From the NCBI GenBank assembly GCA_030583885.1, contig CP129480.1, positions 3,536,714-3,600,713 on the forward strand: DNA of 64,000 nucleotides, read 5' to 3'. This document shows positions 7,330 through 15,522 of the stretch, in pieces. Source of the DNA: Anaerolineales bacterium. Lineage in GTDB: Bacteria; Chloroflexota; Anaerolineae; Anaerolineales; Villigracilaceae. Both the position numbers and the translations under genes were made by a program. The notes under the pieces were generated by a model. The model ran no database searches. It was given only the letters and a program-made list of their open reading frames with translations, and was not told where the DNA came from. Position 1 is the first letter of the stretch. Every line of letters begins with the position of its first letter.

Positions 7330-8787
7330 ATGAAACTAACCTACGAACCCGTCATCGGACTTGAAATTCACGGCGAACTGCTCACGAACTCCAAAATGTT
7401 CTGCGGCTGTTCCGCAGATTATGGCTCCGCGCCGGAACCGAACACCAACATCTGCCCAACCTGCACGGGGTTGCCGGGTGCCATGCCCGTCGTCAACAAG
7501 AAGGCGACGGAACTTGCCGCGCTGGTCGGCCTCGCGTTGAACTGTTCCATCAACAAGCACAACACCTTTGCGCGCAAAAATTATTATTACCCCGACCTGC
7601 CCAAGGGCTATCAAATCTCGCAATACGAATTGCCGATTGCAGAAAAAGGCTGGCTCGAAGTCAATGCCGATGGTGAGAGTCAACTCAAAGTGAGAGTGAG
7701 GCGGGTTCACATCGAAGAAGATACAGCGAAATTGAGCCACGAAAAAAATTATGCGTTGGTCGATTTCAATCGCGCAGGCGTCCCCCTGCTTGAGATCGTT
7801 TCCGAGCCTGATATGCGGGCAGTCGAAGCCGCGCTCGATTACGCCACGAAGGTCCGCGCCATTTTGCGTTACCTCGGCGTGAACTCGGGCGACATGGAAA
7901 AAGGCGTGCTGCGTTTCGAGGCGAACATTTCTGTGCGCCCCATTGGCAGTGATGAATTTAGAACGAGAACCGAAATAAAAAATCTCAACAGTTTCCGCGC
8001 GCTCGTCCGCGCTTCGCAATATGAGATCGAACGCCAGATTCAAATTTACGAATCGGGCGGCACGGTCGTGCAGGAAACTCTCGGCTGGGACGATGTTCGG
8101 GGCGTGACGACCAGCCAACGGTCGAAGGAAGAGGCGCACGATTATCGCTACTTCCCCGAGCCCGACCTTCCTCCCCTTCAATTATCGGATGCATGGATCG
8201 AGTCGATTCGGACTCGACTGCCTGAACTGCCCGAAGCAAAGACCGCCCGCTTCATTTCAGAATTTGGCTTGACTCCGTCCGAGGCACGTTTTCTCACCTC
8301 TGACCTTGCTCTCGCGGACTACTTCGAGAGCGTGGTTGCGAAATCGAAAAGCCCTGCGAAAACAATCCACTCGTGGATCGCGGGTGAGTTCATGCGTTAC
8401 CTGAACGACTCAGGTTTGAGCATTGACGATGTGACCCTCGCCCCCGAAACGCTCGCCAAACTGATCGACATGGTGACCGACAAGACCATCGGCGCCAGCG
8501 CAGGCAAGACCGTGCTGACCGAACTCTTCAACGCGAAGCGCGGCGGCGACCCGGCGCAGATCGTCAAGGAAAAAAATCTATTGCAGTTGACCGACGTCAA
8601 CGCCATTCAAGAGATCGTGACGAAGATCTTGAACGACAACCCCAAAGAAGTGGACGAGTACAACGCAGGCAAAGAGACCTTGTTCCAGTGGCTTATGGGG
8701 CAGGTTGCACGAGCAACGAAAGGCAAAGCCGACCCGAACGTGGCGAAGGAGTTGATGGTGAAAGGGTTGGAGGAGAGGAAGAAGTAA
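7330..8787 (+). CDS. gatB: Asp-tRNA(Asn)/Glu-tRNA(Gln) amidotransferase subunit B
   Basis: GatB binds the misacylated tRNA, activates its side chain with ATP and performs the amide transfer using ammonia from GatA. The protein is full length (485 residues). The N-terminal motif YEPVIGLEIHGEL is followed by a CGCS ... CPTCTGLPG zinc-like cluster and by RKNYYYPDLPKGYQISQYELPI. The C-terminal YqeY-like tail domain (about 335-485) ends in AKELMVKGLEERKK. The gene is separated from gatCA by three unrelated genes. Part of its 3' end is duplicated downstream at 8976-9031. Confidence 0.96.
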   Translation: MKLTYEPVIGLEIHGELLTNSKMFCGCSADYGSAPEPNTNICPTCTGLPGAMPVVNKKATELAALVGLALNCSINKHNTFARKNYYYPDLPKGYQISQYELPIAEKGWLEVNADGESQLKVRVRRVHIEEDTAKLSHEKNYALVDFNRAGVPLLEIVSEPDMRAVEAALDYATKVRAILRYLGVNSGDMEKGVLRFEANISVRPIGSDEFRTRTEIKNLNSFRALVRASQYEIERQIQIYESGGTVVQETLGWDDVRGVTTSQRSKEEAHDYRYFPEPDLPPLQLSDAWIESIRTRLPELPEAKTARFISEFGLTPSEARFLTSDLALADYFESVVAKSKSPAKTIHSWIAGEFMRYLNDSGLSIDDVTLAPETLAKLIDMVTDKTIGASAGKTVLTELFNAKRGGDPAQIVKEKNLLQLTDVNAIQEIVTKILNDNPKEVDEYNAGKETLFQWLMGQVARATKGKADPNVAKELMVKGLEERKK

Positions 8788-8997
8788 CCGCTCAATTCAT
8801 GTCACCCTGAGCCAAAGCCCCGAAGAACCGCATGGACTCTCGCGCATCGGGAGAACGGACCGACGCATTGCGAGGTTGAATCATATTTTGAGGTGGATGG
8901 ATAAGTATTTGAAGTAGGGAAAGATTAGGTGACAGTCATCTTGGAGATGACTGTCACCTTTTGTAAGCCAACACAAACGTGGCGAAGGAGTTGATGG
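8737..8997. repeat. 22-bp direct repeat: gatB 3' end and a downstream relic
   Basis: The last coding part of gatB at 8737-8758 is repeated exactly at 8976-8997 (22 bp starting AACGTGGCGAAGG). The similarity continues imperfectly to about 9025. The second copy lies outside any gene. The intervening 217 bases hold repeat-like sequence and a strong hairpin, so this looks like a duplication or insertion scar. Confidence 0.75.
8927..8963 (+). terminator. Hairpin downstream of gatB
   Basis: A perfect 15-bp stem (AGGTGACAGTCATCT at 8927-8941 with its complement at 8945-8959) closes a three-base loop and is followed by TTTTGT. It can end gatB transcription, although it lies 140 bases after the stop codon within the duplicated interval. 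Confidence 0.65.
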
Positions 8998-9085
8998 ATA
9001 AAGGATAGGAAGAGCAGAAGAAGTGTTTTTTCAAACAAATCTAAAGATTTATTTTTATCATAAGGAAATAAGGGTCTTATGCAAA

Positions 9086-9649
9086 TTATCTATTTTGTTT
9101 CAAGATATCAGAAGCCCTATTTATTTCACGGTCAAAATAATCCAATCGATTTTCAATTTCCAATATTTCATATCTGTATTTTTTTATAGATTTACGAATT
9201 AACCAAAAATAAATTAGAGAAAAAATAATACCACTACCTACTACAATATATCCAGTATTGATTTTCGCACTATCACTAATAATAGCGTAGCATAGTACAG
9301 CAGCAGAACCAACAACAAATCCTATTAGTCCTATCCCGAAATACAAAGGCTTATTATCTCGGTTACCAAATTCTGTAATTTTTTTACGAGTTTCTGCAAG
9401 GTAAAGAACAGCTTCCTTCTCCATGAACTTTTTAGCATCTTGAGTTTCTTCTGAAGAAATAAGTTTGCCATGAAGTAATTTCTTGACTTCTTCTTGTCCG
9501 GCAATCAATATCTTTCGGTCTTCTTCTAGTTTTTTAACCGCCTTTTCGGTAGGATTCTTAATCTTTAATAGAAAAAAAGAAGAGACAAAAGATAGTAGCG
9601 CCGTGAAGGCTATAAGTATTAATTCAGGCGAACTTGGAAATATGCCCAT
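9086..9649 (-). CDS. Hypothetical membrane protein of low GC content
   Basis: I do not recognise this 187-residue protein. It has an N-terminal membrane segment (about 8-28), a charged coiled-coil-like stretch (about 32-95, rich in K and E), two further membrane helices (about 101-125 and 132-150), and a basic helical tail. Base composition is clearly more AT-rich than its neighbours, which suggests recent acquisition. It is read opposite to gatB and asnS, next to the gatB-tail duplication. Confidence 0.6.
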   Translation of the reverse strand: MGIFPSSPELILIAFTALLSFVSSFFLLKIKNPTEKAVKKLEEDRKILIAGQEEVKKLLHGKLISSEETQDAKKFMEKEAVLYLAETRKKITEFGNRDNKPLYFGIGLIGFVVGSAAVLCYAIISDSAKINTGYIVVGSGIIFSLIYFWLIRKSIKKYRYEILEIENRLDYFDREINRASDILKQNR

Positions 9650-9703
9650 AGGAAAATAATTTTACACTATACTTGTACAACAATTCTATACAAAACTAAG
9701 GGA

Positions 9704-9753
9704 TTGTCATCTGCTATAATTAAAAAAATTATCTATTAAAGGAACTTTCTCTC
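9704..9753 (+). promoter_or_regulatory. asnS promoter and leader
   Basis: TATAAT lies at 9715-9720 and is followed by a 33-base leader containing AAAGGAAC nine bases before the ATG at 9754. Unlike aspS, no leader ORF or terminator hairpin is visible, so asnS does not appear to share the attenuator. Confidence 0.6.
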
Positions 9754-11097
9754 ATGGCTGAACACGTCAGCGTTTCAAAAATTTCAAACCATATCGGGCA
9801 GGACGTCATCCTCAAGGGCTGGGTCTACAACCGCACGGACAAAGGCAAGCTGTGCTTTTTGCTCGTCCGCGACGGTTCGGGCTTTGTGCAGTGCGTCGCC
9901 TTCAAAGGTGACCTGGAGTCCGAACTCTTCGAGACCATCTCCAAACTGCCGCAAGAATCGTCCGTGATTATCACGGGCGCGGTGCGTGAAGATAAGCGCG
10001 CGCCCGGCATCCCCGGCGGCTACGAAGTCGGCATCAAGGATTTGCAGGTTGTCCAAGCCGCGGATATTGATTATCCGATGGCGCTCAAAGACCACGGTCC
10101 CGATTTTGCGCTCGACCATCGTCACCTGTGGATTCGGATGCAAAGCCAATGGGCGATTTTGAAAGTACGCGTGCGCGTCATGTCCGCGGTGCGCGAGTAT
10201 TTGGACGGTCACGGCTTCTTCAACCTCGACACCCCCATCCTGACCCCCGCCGCCGCCGAAGGGACAACCACCCTCTTCGAAACCGAATATTTCGACGAAG
10301 GTTCTGCTTTCCTCGCGCAGACGGGTCAACTTTACAACGAAGCCAATATCTTCGCGTTTGGAAAAGTCTACTGTTTCGGTCCCACCTTCCGCGCGGAGAA
10401 GTCCAAGACGCGCCGCCACCTGACCGAGTTCTGGATGCTCGAACCCGAAATTGCTTTCTGCGACCTGGACGGGCTGATGGAAGTGGAAGAAGGACTCATC
10501 ACCTACATCGTCCAAACCGTGCTGAAGGACTGTGCCACCGAGTTGAAATTCCTCGAGCGCGATGTGACCAAATTGGAGAATGTCGCCGGCCCCTTCCCGC
10601 GCATGTCGTATGACGATGCGGTAAAACACCTGATCGAACTCTACGAAAAAGAGGCCGACCCCGAACGCAAGGAACTGCTCAAATTCGAATGGGGCATGGA
10701 CTTCGGCGCTCCGCACGAGGCCGAGCTGACGAAACTGCACGACAAGCCTGTTTTCGTGTACGGCTATCCATCTGCGGTGAAGGCTTTCTACATGGAGCCC
10801 TGGCCGGATCGCCCCGAAGTCTGCAAGTCTGTGGATCTGCTTGCGCCGGAAGGCTACGGCGAGATCTGCGGCGGCTCCGAGCGCATTTCCGACCATGATG
10901 CCCTGCTGGCGAGAATCAAAAAAGAGGGTCTGCCAGAGGAAGCCTTCAAATGGTATTTGGAACTGCGGAAATTCGGCTCGGTCCCTCACTCGGGGTTCGG
11001 CATGGGCGTGGAACGGGTCACGGCGTGGCTGTGCGGCATCGAGCACATCCGCGAGGCAATTCCCTTTCCAAGGACGATCAAGAGGGTGTATCCATAA
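9754..11097 (+). CDS. asnS: Asparaginyl-tRNA synthetase
   Basis: A class II synthetase that charges tRNA(Asn) directly. The 447-residue protein has an N-terminal OB fold (about 1-105) and a catalytic core with FNLDTPILTPAAAEG, motif 2 FRAEKSKTRRHLTEFWMLEPE and motif 3 GFGMGVERVTAWLCG. These distinguish AsnRS from AspRS (no GAD insertion, and the AEKSKTRRHLTEFW signature). Its presence next to a non-discriminating AspRS and GatCAB means the organism has two potential routes to Asn-tRNA(Asn). It ends in a strong terminator. Confidence 0.92.
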   Translation: MAEHVSVSKISNHIGQDVILKGWVYNRTDKGKLCFLLVRDGSGFVQCVAFKGDLESELFETISKLPQESSVIITGAVREDKRAPGIPGGYEVGIKDLQVVQAADIDYPMALKDHGPDFALDHRHLWIRMQSQWAILKVRVRVMSAVREYLDGHGFFNLDTPILTPAAAEGTTTLFETEYFDEGSAFLAQTGQLYNEANIFAFGKVYCFGPTFRAEKSKTRRHLTEFWMLEPEIAFCDLDGLMEVEEGLITYIVQTVLKDCATELKFLERDVTKLENVAGPFPRMSYDDAVKHLIELYEKEADPERKELLKFEWGMDFGAPHEAELTKLHDKPVFVYGYPSAVKAFYMEPWPDRPEVCKSVDLLAPEGYGEICGGSERISDHDALLARIKKEGLPEEAFKWYLELRKFGSVPHSGFGMGVERVTAWLCGIEHIREAIPFPRTIKRVYP

Positions 11098-11135
11098 CAG
11101 GAAACAGGATCAGGCACCAGTACAGAAAGAGGCGT

Positions 11136-11172
11136 AAAAAAACCGCGACGGAAATCCGTCGCGGTTTTTTTC
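11136..11172 (+). terminator. Terminator after asnS
   Basis: AAAAAACCGCGACGGA pairs with TCCGTCGCGGTTTTTTT around a two-base AA loop. It is a textbook intrinsic terminator with flanking A and T runs, so it may work in both directions. Confidence 0.9.
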
Positions 11173-11302
11173 ATCAGGGTGATTTTCTGAAAACGACAAC
11201 CAAGCAAGGGTAGCATAAATCTTTCAGAAAATCAATGGCTTTATTAATAGTGATATTTAATTTTTGTCTACCATTGCACCAACCTTTATGGTATAAAAAA
11301 TG

Positions 11303-11481
11303 CATCCCTGCTGTGCGCGTGATATTGCCTTCACGTTTTGAGCCAACACCTTTTAAAAGGTCTCTTATTTTGAAGAAATAACGCGATAGGCCCGAGCCAA
11401 GGCGGCGTTTCCCAATACGAGACCACCTGCGCAAGCAGGTTCAAAACCCAGCAGTACACGGCATAAGCGGGGTCTCGCCAA
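11303..11481 (+). ncRNA. ssrS: Probable 6S RNA
   Basis: This ~180-base gap between asnS and the amine oxidase gene folds on the plus strand into an interrupted rod. CTGCTG (11308-11313) pairs with CAGCAG (11449-11454). GTTTTGAGCC (11335-11344) pairs with GGTTCAAAAC (11438-11447). GGTCTC (11359-11364) pairs with GAGACC (11419-11424), and AACGC (11380-11384) with GCGTT (11405-11409), with a GGC/GCC tip. A side hairpin ACCTGC-GCAA-GCAGGT (11425-11440) is an alternative. The 5' GAGCC and the 3' order CACCT, hairpin, GGTTCAA, CAGC, CGGCA resemble my memory of the 6S 3' half. Size and rod shape also fit. A -10 box (TATAAA, 11292-11297) precedes it. 6S binds RNA polymerase to damp transcription. The assignment is by eye only. 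Confidence 0.55.
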
Positions 11482-11484
11482 CAC

Positions 11485-11513
11485 GGACGGAATGTTCCAT
11501 GAACATTCCGTCC
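11485..11513. terminator. Hairpin between the 6S-like RNA and the amine oxidase gene
   Basis: A 13-bp perfect stem (GGACGGAATGTTC with its complement) closes a CAT loop. It lies five bases past the minus-strand amine oxidase stop and directly after the plus-strand ncRNA. Neither strand shows a strong T-run, so termination efficiency is uncertain. Confidence 0.6.
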
Positions 11514-11518
11514 TTCCA

Positions 11519-12949
11519 TTAACTCTGGTGTACCGCGATCGCGGCGCACAACCCGGATTCAAATGCGCCCTGGATCCAGGCGTGAGAAAGCGAGGCATGC
11601 TCACCTGCAAAATGGATGCGCCCCTCCGGCCTGACAATTTCATCGTGGAGCAGCGTCTGCTGGCCCGGGTCGAAAAGGGCGAACGCGCCCCCCGCAAATG
11701 GATCATCGTGCCACATATGCGAGGCGCCCGCTTCAAACTCCGCGACGATCTGGGGATGGATCTCTGCGACATTTTCCAGCGCCTGTTCGATCCGCTCGTG
11801 CGGCGGAAGCGAGCCCCAGCGCTGGGCGTCCTCAGACCAGGTGTAGCTGGCAAGCAGAATTCCACGGCCGGTTTCCTGACCATAATTCGTATAAAACAGG
11901 TTGCGGATGGCAAGGTCTGTGACCGTGCCGCCGCCGAAAATGCCTTCGTCCGTCTCCCAGAATCGGCGGCGCGTCTGGAAGAATATTTTGGCGGAGGCAT
12001 CATAATGCAGCTGGCGGATGGCGCGCTGTTTGGCGCGCGAGAACGGTTTGAGCACTTCAATATGGCGCAGGACCGGGAACGGCACCGTGATGATCGCATA
12101 ATCCGCGCGCATCTCAAAGCGGCCGGAGGCGGTCCGGTAATGGATGACAGCCTCCTCGGGAGTCTGATCGATGGCAACCATCCTTGCGCCGTATCGGATA
12201 TGCGGGGATAGCGCGGGCAAAAACGCATGGGACAGGTTATCCATCCCGCCGGCAATCTGGCACATGTTCGTGTAATAATTGCCGCCGTCCTCGCGGAACA
12301 ATTCAAGGAAGGACGAGTTCATGACCGCCTCCTGATTGTTCAACAGCCCGAACATCTCGATCATTCCTTCAGACCAGCGATTCAGTTCGAGGAATTCGCG
12401 CACGGAATACTGGTCGTATTCCGCATAGATCTGTTCCCAGCCCGCCTCGCCCTCCTTCTCCACCTTTTCCACCAACGGTCGGATGGCCTGCTCCCAATAG
12501 TCGCCTGAGATCTTCCCCTTTTCCGTGGCGGATGTATCAAATCCAAGCGCTTCCGGGTTCGCCTGTACTTCCGCCATGCGGCGTTTGATCCCGCCTATGA
12601 ACACATAAGCCTGGGGATTTCCCATCACGAAATCGATGGTCTTCAATCCGAATTTTTCGATATACGCCATCGCCAATTCGTGCGAGCGGGGAATCCGCAT
12701 GGCACCGGCCTCCCCGTATAACCCCTGTGCAAAGGGTTCGCGCAGGGTGTAGATCCTGCCTCCAATGCGGTGCTGCGCCTCGAGGATGTGCACTTCATGC
12801 CCGGCCTGTAACAGCTCATAGCCCGCGGAGAGGCCGGCCAGCCCGGCGCCAACAATCACCACTTTTTTCGGCTTTTCAGATTTATAGCTCTTTGCTATCC
12901 CGCGCCTGACAACGTCAACATATTCTTTTAAGGTATGTTCTGATTTCAT
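11519..12949 (-). CDS. Flavin-dependent amine oxidase (L-amino-acid oxidase-like)
   Basis: The 476-residue protein has an FAD-binding Rossmann motif VVIVGAGLAGLSAG at about 30-43, the second FAD motif HRIGGRIYTLR at about 60-70, and a C-terminal HFAGEHASLSHAWIQGA segment typical of the amine oxidase superfamily. It should oxidise an amine or L-amino acid with FAD, giving peroxide and ammonia. The closest family by feel is bacterial L-amino-acid oxidase/tryptophan oxidase. No signal peptide is seen, so it is probably cytoplasmic. GGAGG lies five bases before the ATG. Confidence 0.85.
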   Translation of the reverse strand: MKSEHTLKEYVDVVRRGIAKSYKSEKPKKVVIVGAGLAGLSAGYELLQAGHEVHILEAQHRIGGRIYTLREPFAQGLYGEAGAMRIPRSHELAMAYIEKFGLKTIDFVMGNPQAYVFIGGIKRRMAEVQANPEALGFDTSATEKGKISGDYWEQAIRPLVEKVEKEGEAGWEQIYAEYDQYSVREFLELNRWSEGMIEMFGLLNNQEAVMNSSFLELFREDGGNYYTNMCQIAGGMDNLSHAFLPALSPHIRYGARMVAIDQTPEEAVIHYRTASGRFEMRADYAIITVPFPVLRHIEVLKPFSRAKQRAIRQLHYDASAKIFFQTRRRFWETDEGIFGGGTVTDLAIRNLFYTNYGQETGRGILLASYTWSEDAQRWGSLPPHERIEQALENVAEIHPQIVAEFEAGASHMWHDDPFAGGAFALFDPGQQTLLHDEIVRPEGRIHFAGEHASLSHAWIQGAFESGLCAAIAVHQS

Positions 12950-13649
12950 GCCGCCTCCAATAAATATTTGCGCTCATCTTAGCAACAAGCCACATAAATT
13001 GCAATCACCAATTTGGCACTTGACGTACTTGCCGCCAGCGGGTAAAATCGCCGCCATTGTATAGACGGGGCGACATGACAATTAAATAACGGAGATATAG
13101 CGGCTGGGTCTTTGATGTCACTGCGAGCGAACGTTGCGAAGCAGTCCCCGTATAACAGGAGAATTGCTTTGGGCTTGCGCCCTTGCAATGACAGAAAGAT
13201 CACGAGGTGGAGGTTCTCCCGTGCGAACGGGACGCTAATCCCTCACCCATCCTCCCCCAAAGGGAGAGGGGTGAAGCGGAAAAAATCGGATAGATCAGCG
13301 GATGCCTCTGGAGCCAGATTCACTGGCTTCCTTCTCCCTTCCAAAGCAAGCGGATTTGGGCAAAGGAGTTTAAAAAAACTCTATTGCCCGGCACCGAAAA
13401 CCATGCGGCGACGTGTGGGACAAGGTGGCCGCAGTGAACAGGCCGATTGAATCAATCGCATGAGCCGATTGCCTGCAGCGTTTGGAAGGGCGTTTCTTTT
13501 TCATACCAGCGTGCATTGAAACAGGTATGCCCAGGCATATCTGTTTTTTATTTCCCCTTCCAGAATCAAAAGGAACGAAAATGAGCAAGAAACGGGTCGC
13601 GCGTGGACAAATCACAAAATACAATCTCCGCAACCAAAAGGAGATTGAT
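12950..13649. other. 700-base intergenic region with repeats
   Basis: Apart from the family A palindrome at 13116-13193, this region contains a CCTCACCC ... AGGGAGAGGGGTGA near-palindrome at about 13232-13275. An in-frame upstream extension of the AraC-Ogt gene also begins with an ATG at 13581, preceded by AAAGGAA. I see no convincing gene otherwise. Confidence 0.5.
13116..13193. repeat. Dispersed palindromic repeat, family A copy 2
   Basis: Begins TGTCACTGCGAGCGAA and ends TTGCAATGACA, with GCGAAGCAG and GAATTGCTTTG in the middle. It shares end words and internal order with the copies at 323-427 and 55504-55594, but is shorter. Confidence 0.7.
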
Positions 13650-14486
13650 ATGGAAAACAAACTAGAACCCTCACAACATTATAGATTGATCGAACAGGCC
13701 ATTCAGTACATCGAAGCCAATGCACAGCGCCAGCCGGAACTGGAAGAGATCGCCTCCGCGGTCGGTGTGAGCGGATATCACTTCCAGCGCATGTTCACAC
13801 AATGGGCAGGTATCAGCCCCAAGCGCTTCCTGCAATTCCTGACCAAGGAACACGCAAAGGAACTGCTCAACCATTCTGAAAACCTGCTCGAGACCACGCA
13901 TCAAGTCGGACTTTCGAGCCTGGGACGCCTGCACGATCTATTCGTCAACACGGAGGCAGTGACACCGGGTGAGTACAAATCCCGCGGCGCCGGGCTGACC
14001 ATCCGGTATGGCGTGCATCCCACCCCTTTCGGCAAATGCCTGATCGCCACCACTGAACGGGGCATCAATCACCTGGGTTTCGTGGACAGGAGCGAAGGCA
14101 AAGCCATCGACAATCTGGTTGCGGATTGGGAACAGGCGAACATGGTCGAAGATTACAAATCCACCGCCCCGCTCGTCACCCGCATCTTTTCGGACCCCAG
14201 GCCTGATTCAGCGCTCAGCCTTCATCTACGCGGGACGAATTTCCAGATCAAGGTCTGGGAGGCGTTGCTCAACATCCCCACGGGCGCAGTGACCACCTAC
14301 GAGCAAATCGCTGCGCAAATCGGAAAACCGCTGGCAGTGCGCGCCGTCGGCACCGCTGTTGGACACAACCCGATCGCCTATCTGATCCCATGTCACCGCG
14401 TGATACGAAAGAACGGCGACTTCGGAAATTATCTATATGGGTCAGCACGGAAGAAGGCGATTCTGGCCAGGGAACTTGGTGTGTGA
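13650..14486 (+). CDS. AraC-type regulator fused to O6-methylguanine-DNA methyltransferase (Ada-like)
   Basis: The protein (278 residues from the ATG at 13650) has an AraC helix-turn-helix domain (about 10-112, with SGYHFQRMFTQWAGISPKRF). It is followed by an Ogt/MGMT domain whose active-site Cys248 sits in LIPCHRVIRKNGDFGNY. It repairs O6-alkylguanine by irreversible transfer to that Cys. The N-terminal zinc/Cys38 domain that makes E. coli Ada a methyl-phosphotriester sensor is absent, so any DNA-damage sensing must use another route. AGGAG precedes this start by seven bases. A longer form from 13581 (23 more residues) is possible. Confidence 0.88.
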   Translation: MENKLEPSQHYRLIEQAIQYIEANAQRQPELEEIASAVGVSGYHFQRMFTQWAGISPKRFLQFLTKEHAKELLNHSENLLETTHQVGLSSLGRLHDLFVNTEAVTPGEYKSRGAGLTIRYGVHPTPFGKCLIATTERGINHLGFVDRSEGKAIDNLVADWEQANMVEDYKSTAPLVTRIFSDPRPDSALSLHLRGTNFQIKVWEALLNIPTGAVTTYEQIAAQIGKPLAVRAVGTAVGHNPIAYLIPCHRVIRKNGDFGNYLYGSARKKAILARELGV

Positions 14487-14494
14487 GATAAAAA

Positions 14495-14523
14495 TGCCGG
14501 TCACGGCCGCAGCGTAACCGGCA
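14495..14523 (+). terminator. Hairpin after the AraC-Ogt gene
   Basis: TGCCGGT pairs with ACCGGCA around a 15-base loop, between the AraC-Ogt stop and the next start. There is no T-run, so it may only attenuate. Confidence 0.4.
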
Positions 14524-14540
14524 AAAGAAAAAGGAAATGA

Positions 14541-15464
14541 ATGAAAACTAAAATCTGGATTGCACTACTGGCGCTCTACATTGTTTGGGGTTCGACCTAC
14601 CTGGGAATCAAGGTTGCCATTGAAACCATCCCGCCGTTCTTTCATGCGGGGATTCGGTTTCTCATCTCGGGCATGATTTTGGTGATTTGGCAGCGTTCTT
14701 CAGGTATTCAAATGCCTACACGCAGCCAGTGGATTTCCACTGCCATCATCGGCAATCTGCTCCTGCTTGGCGGCAATGGGTTGGTCTCCTGGGCAGAACA
14801 ATTCATCCCCTCCGGAATTGCGGCACTGGTCATTAGTTCTGTACCGATATTCCTCGTGATCGGGGAAGCCCTTCGCCCGGGCGGTGTGAAGCCGAACTGG
14901 CAAGCCATTCTGGGCATCCTGATCGGCTTTGCAGGCATCTACGTGCTGGTCGGTCCGTCAAAGGACACGGACGGCATGGTACTTAACGTCTTTGGCGTGG
15001 TCGCCCTGCTCTCCGCCTGCGTGTTATGGACATTTGGCTCCATTTACAGCAAAAACGCCGACCTGCCAAAGTCCGTCTTAATGTCCACGGGCGCGCAGAT
15101 GCTGATGGGCAGTGTTGGCTTGTTCATCGTTTCAGGTTTGACGGGCGAATTGAGCGGTTGGGATGTAACTGCCGTGTCGGCACGCTCGATCTACGGGGTG
15201 CTATACCTGATCTTCATCGGTTCGTTGATCGGTTTCGTTTCATACGGCTGGCTGTTGCAGAATGCACCGATCTCGCTGGTGGCAACATACGCCTATGTCA
15301 ACCCGATCGTGGCGGTACTGCTCGGCAATTGGTTTGGAAATGAACCGCTCGAGCCGCGCATCTGGCTGGCGACAGCGATCATCATCGGGTCGGTCATGTT
15401 CATTAATAGCAGAAGCAAGCCTCGGGTCCGAAAAGAGGCGGAGGAGGTTGTCCATGGAGAGTGA
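14541..15464 (+). CDS. EamA/DMT-family transporter (YedA-like)
   Basis: This 307-residue protein has about ten membrane helices in two EamA repeats. The N-terminus IALLALYIVWGSTYLGIKVA is typical of the YedA/RhaT-like drug and metabolite exporters, and the second repeat contains ATYAYVNPIVAVLLG. The substrate is unknown. The gene lies 54 bases after the AraC-Ogt gene in the same direction, and 58 bases before glnA. Confidence 0.85.
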   Translation: MKTKIWIALLALYIVWGSTYLGIKVAIETIPPFFHAGIRFLISGMILVIWQRSSGIQMPTRSQWISTAIIGNLLLLGGNGLVSWAEQFIPSGIAALVISSVPIFLVIGEALRPGGVKPNWQAILGILIGFAGIYVLVGPSKDTDGMVLNVFGVVALLSACVLWTFGSIYSKNADLPKSVLMSTGAQMLMGSVGLFIVSGLTGELSGWDVTAVSARSIYGVLYLIFIGSLIGFVSYGWLLQNAPISLVATYAYVNPIVAVLLGNWFGNEPLEPRIWLATAIIIGSVMFINSRSKPRVRKEAEEVVHGE

Positions 15465-15522
15465 CCAGCAATTAATTGTCAGATAAATCGTCGAAAACAA
15501 TAATCCAAAAGGAGAAAAAACG

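Noticed and set aside
9784..11046. 420-codon minus-strand open frame across asnS
   Set aside because: It is antisense to a clear asparaginyl-tRNA synthetase with all motifs, and the translated product shows low-complexity composition.
11174..11434. Minus-strand 86-codon open frame in the asnS-amine oxidase gap
   Set aside because: No start signal or family resemblance. The sequence is better explained by a structured plus-strand RNA.
11419..11450. tRNA gene (GGTTCAAAACC resembles a T-arm)
   Set aside because: The five-base T stem does not pair and no acceptor or anticodon arms can be drawn around it.
11365..12306. Long open frame on the minus strand overlapping the amine oxidase gene
   Set aside because: It is in a different frame from the FAD-binding protein, is Arg/Ser/Pro-rich without any motif, and is a shadow of the real gene.
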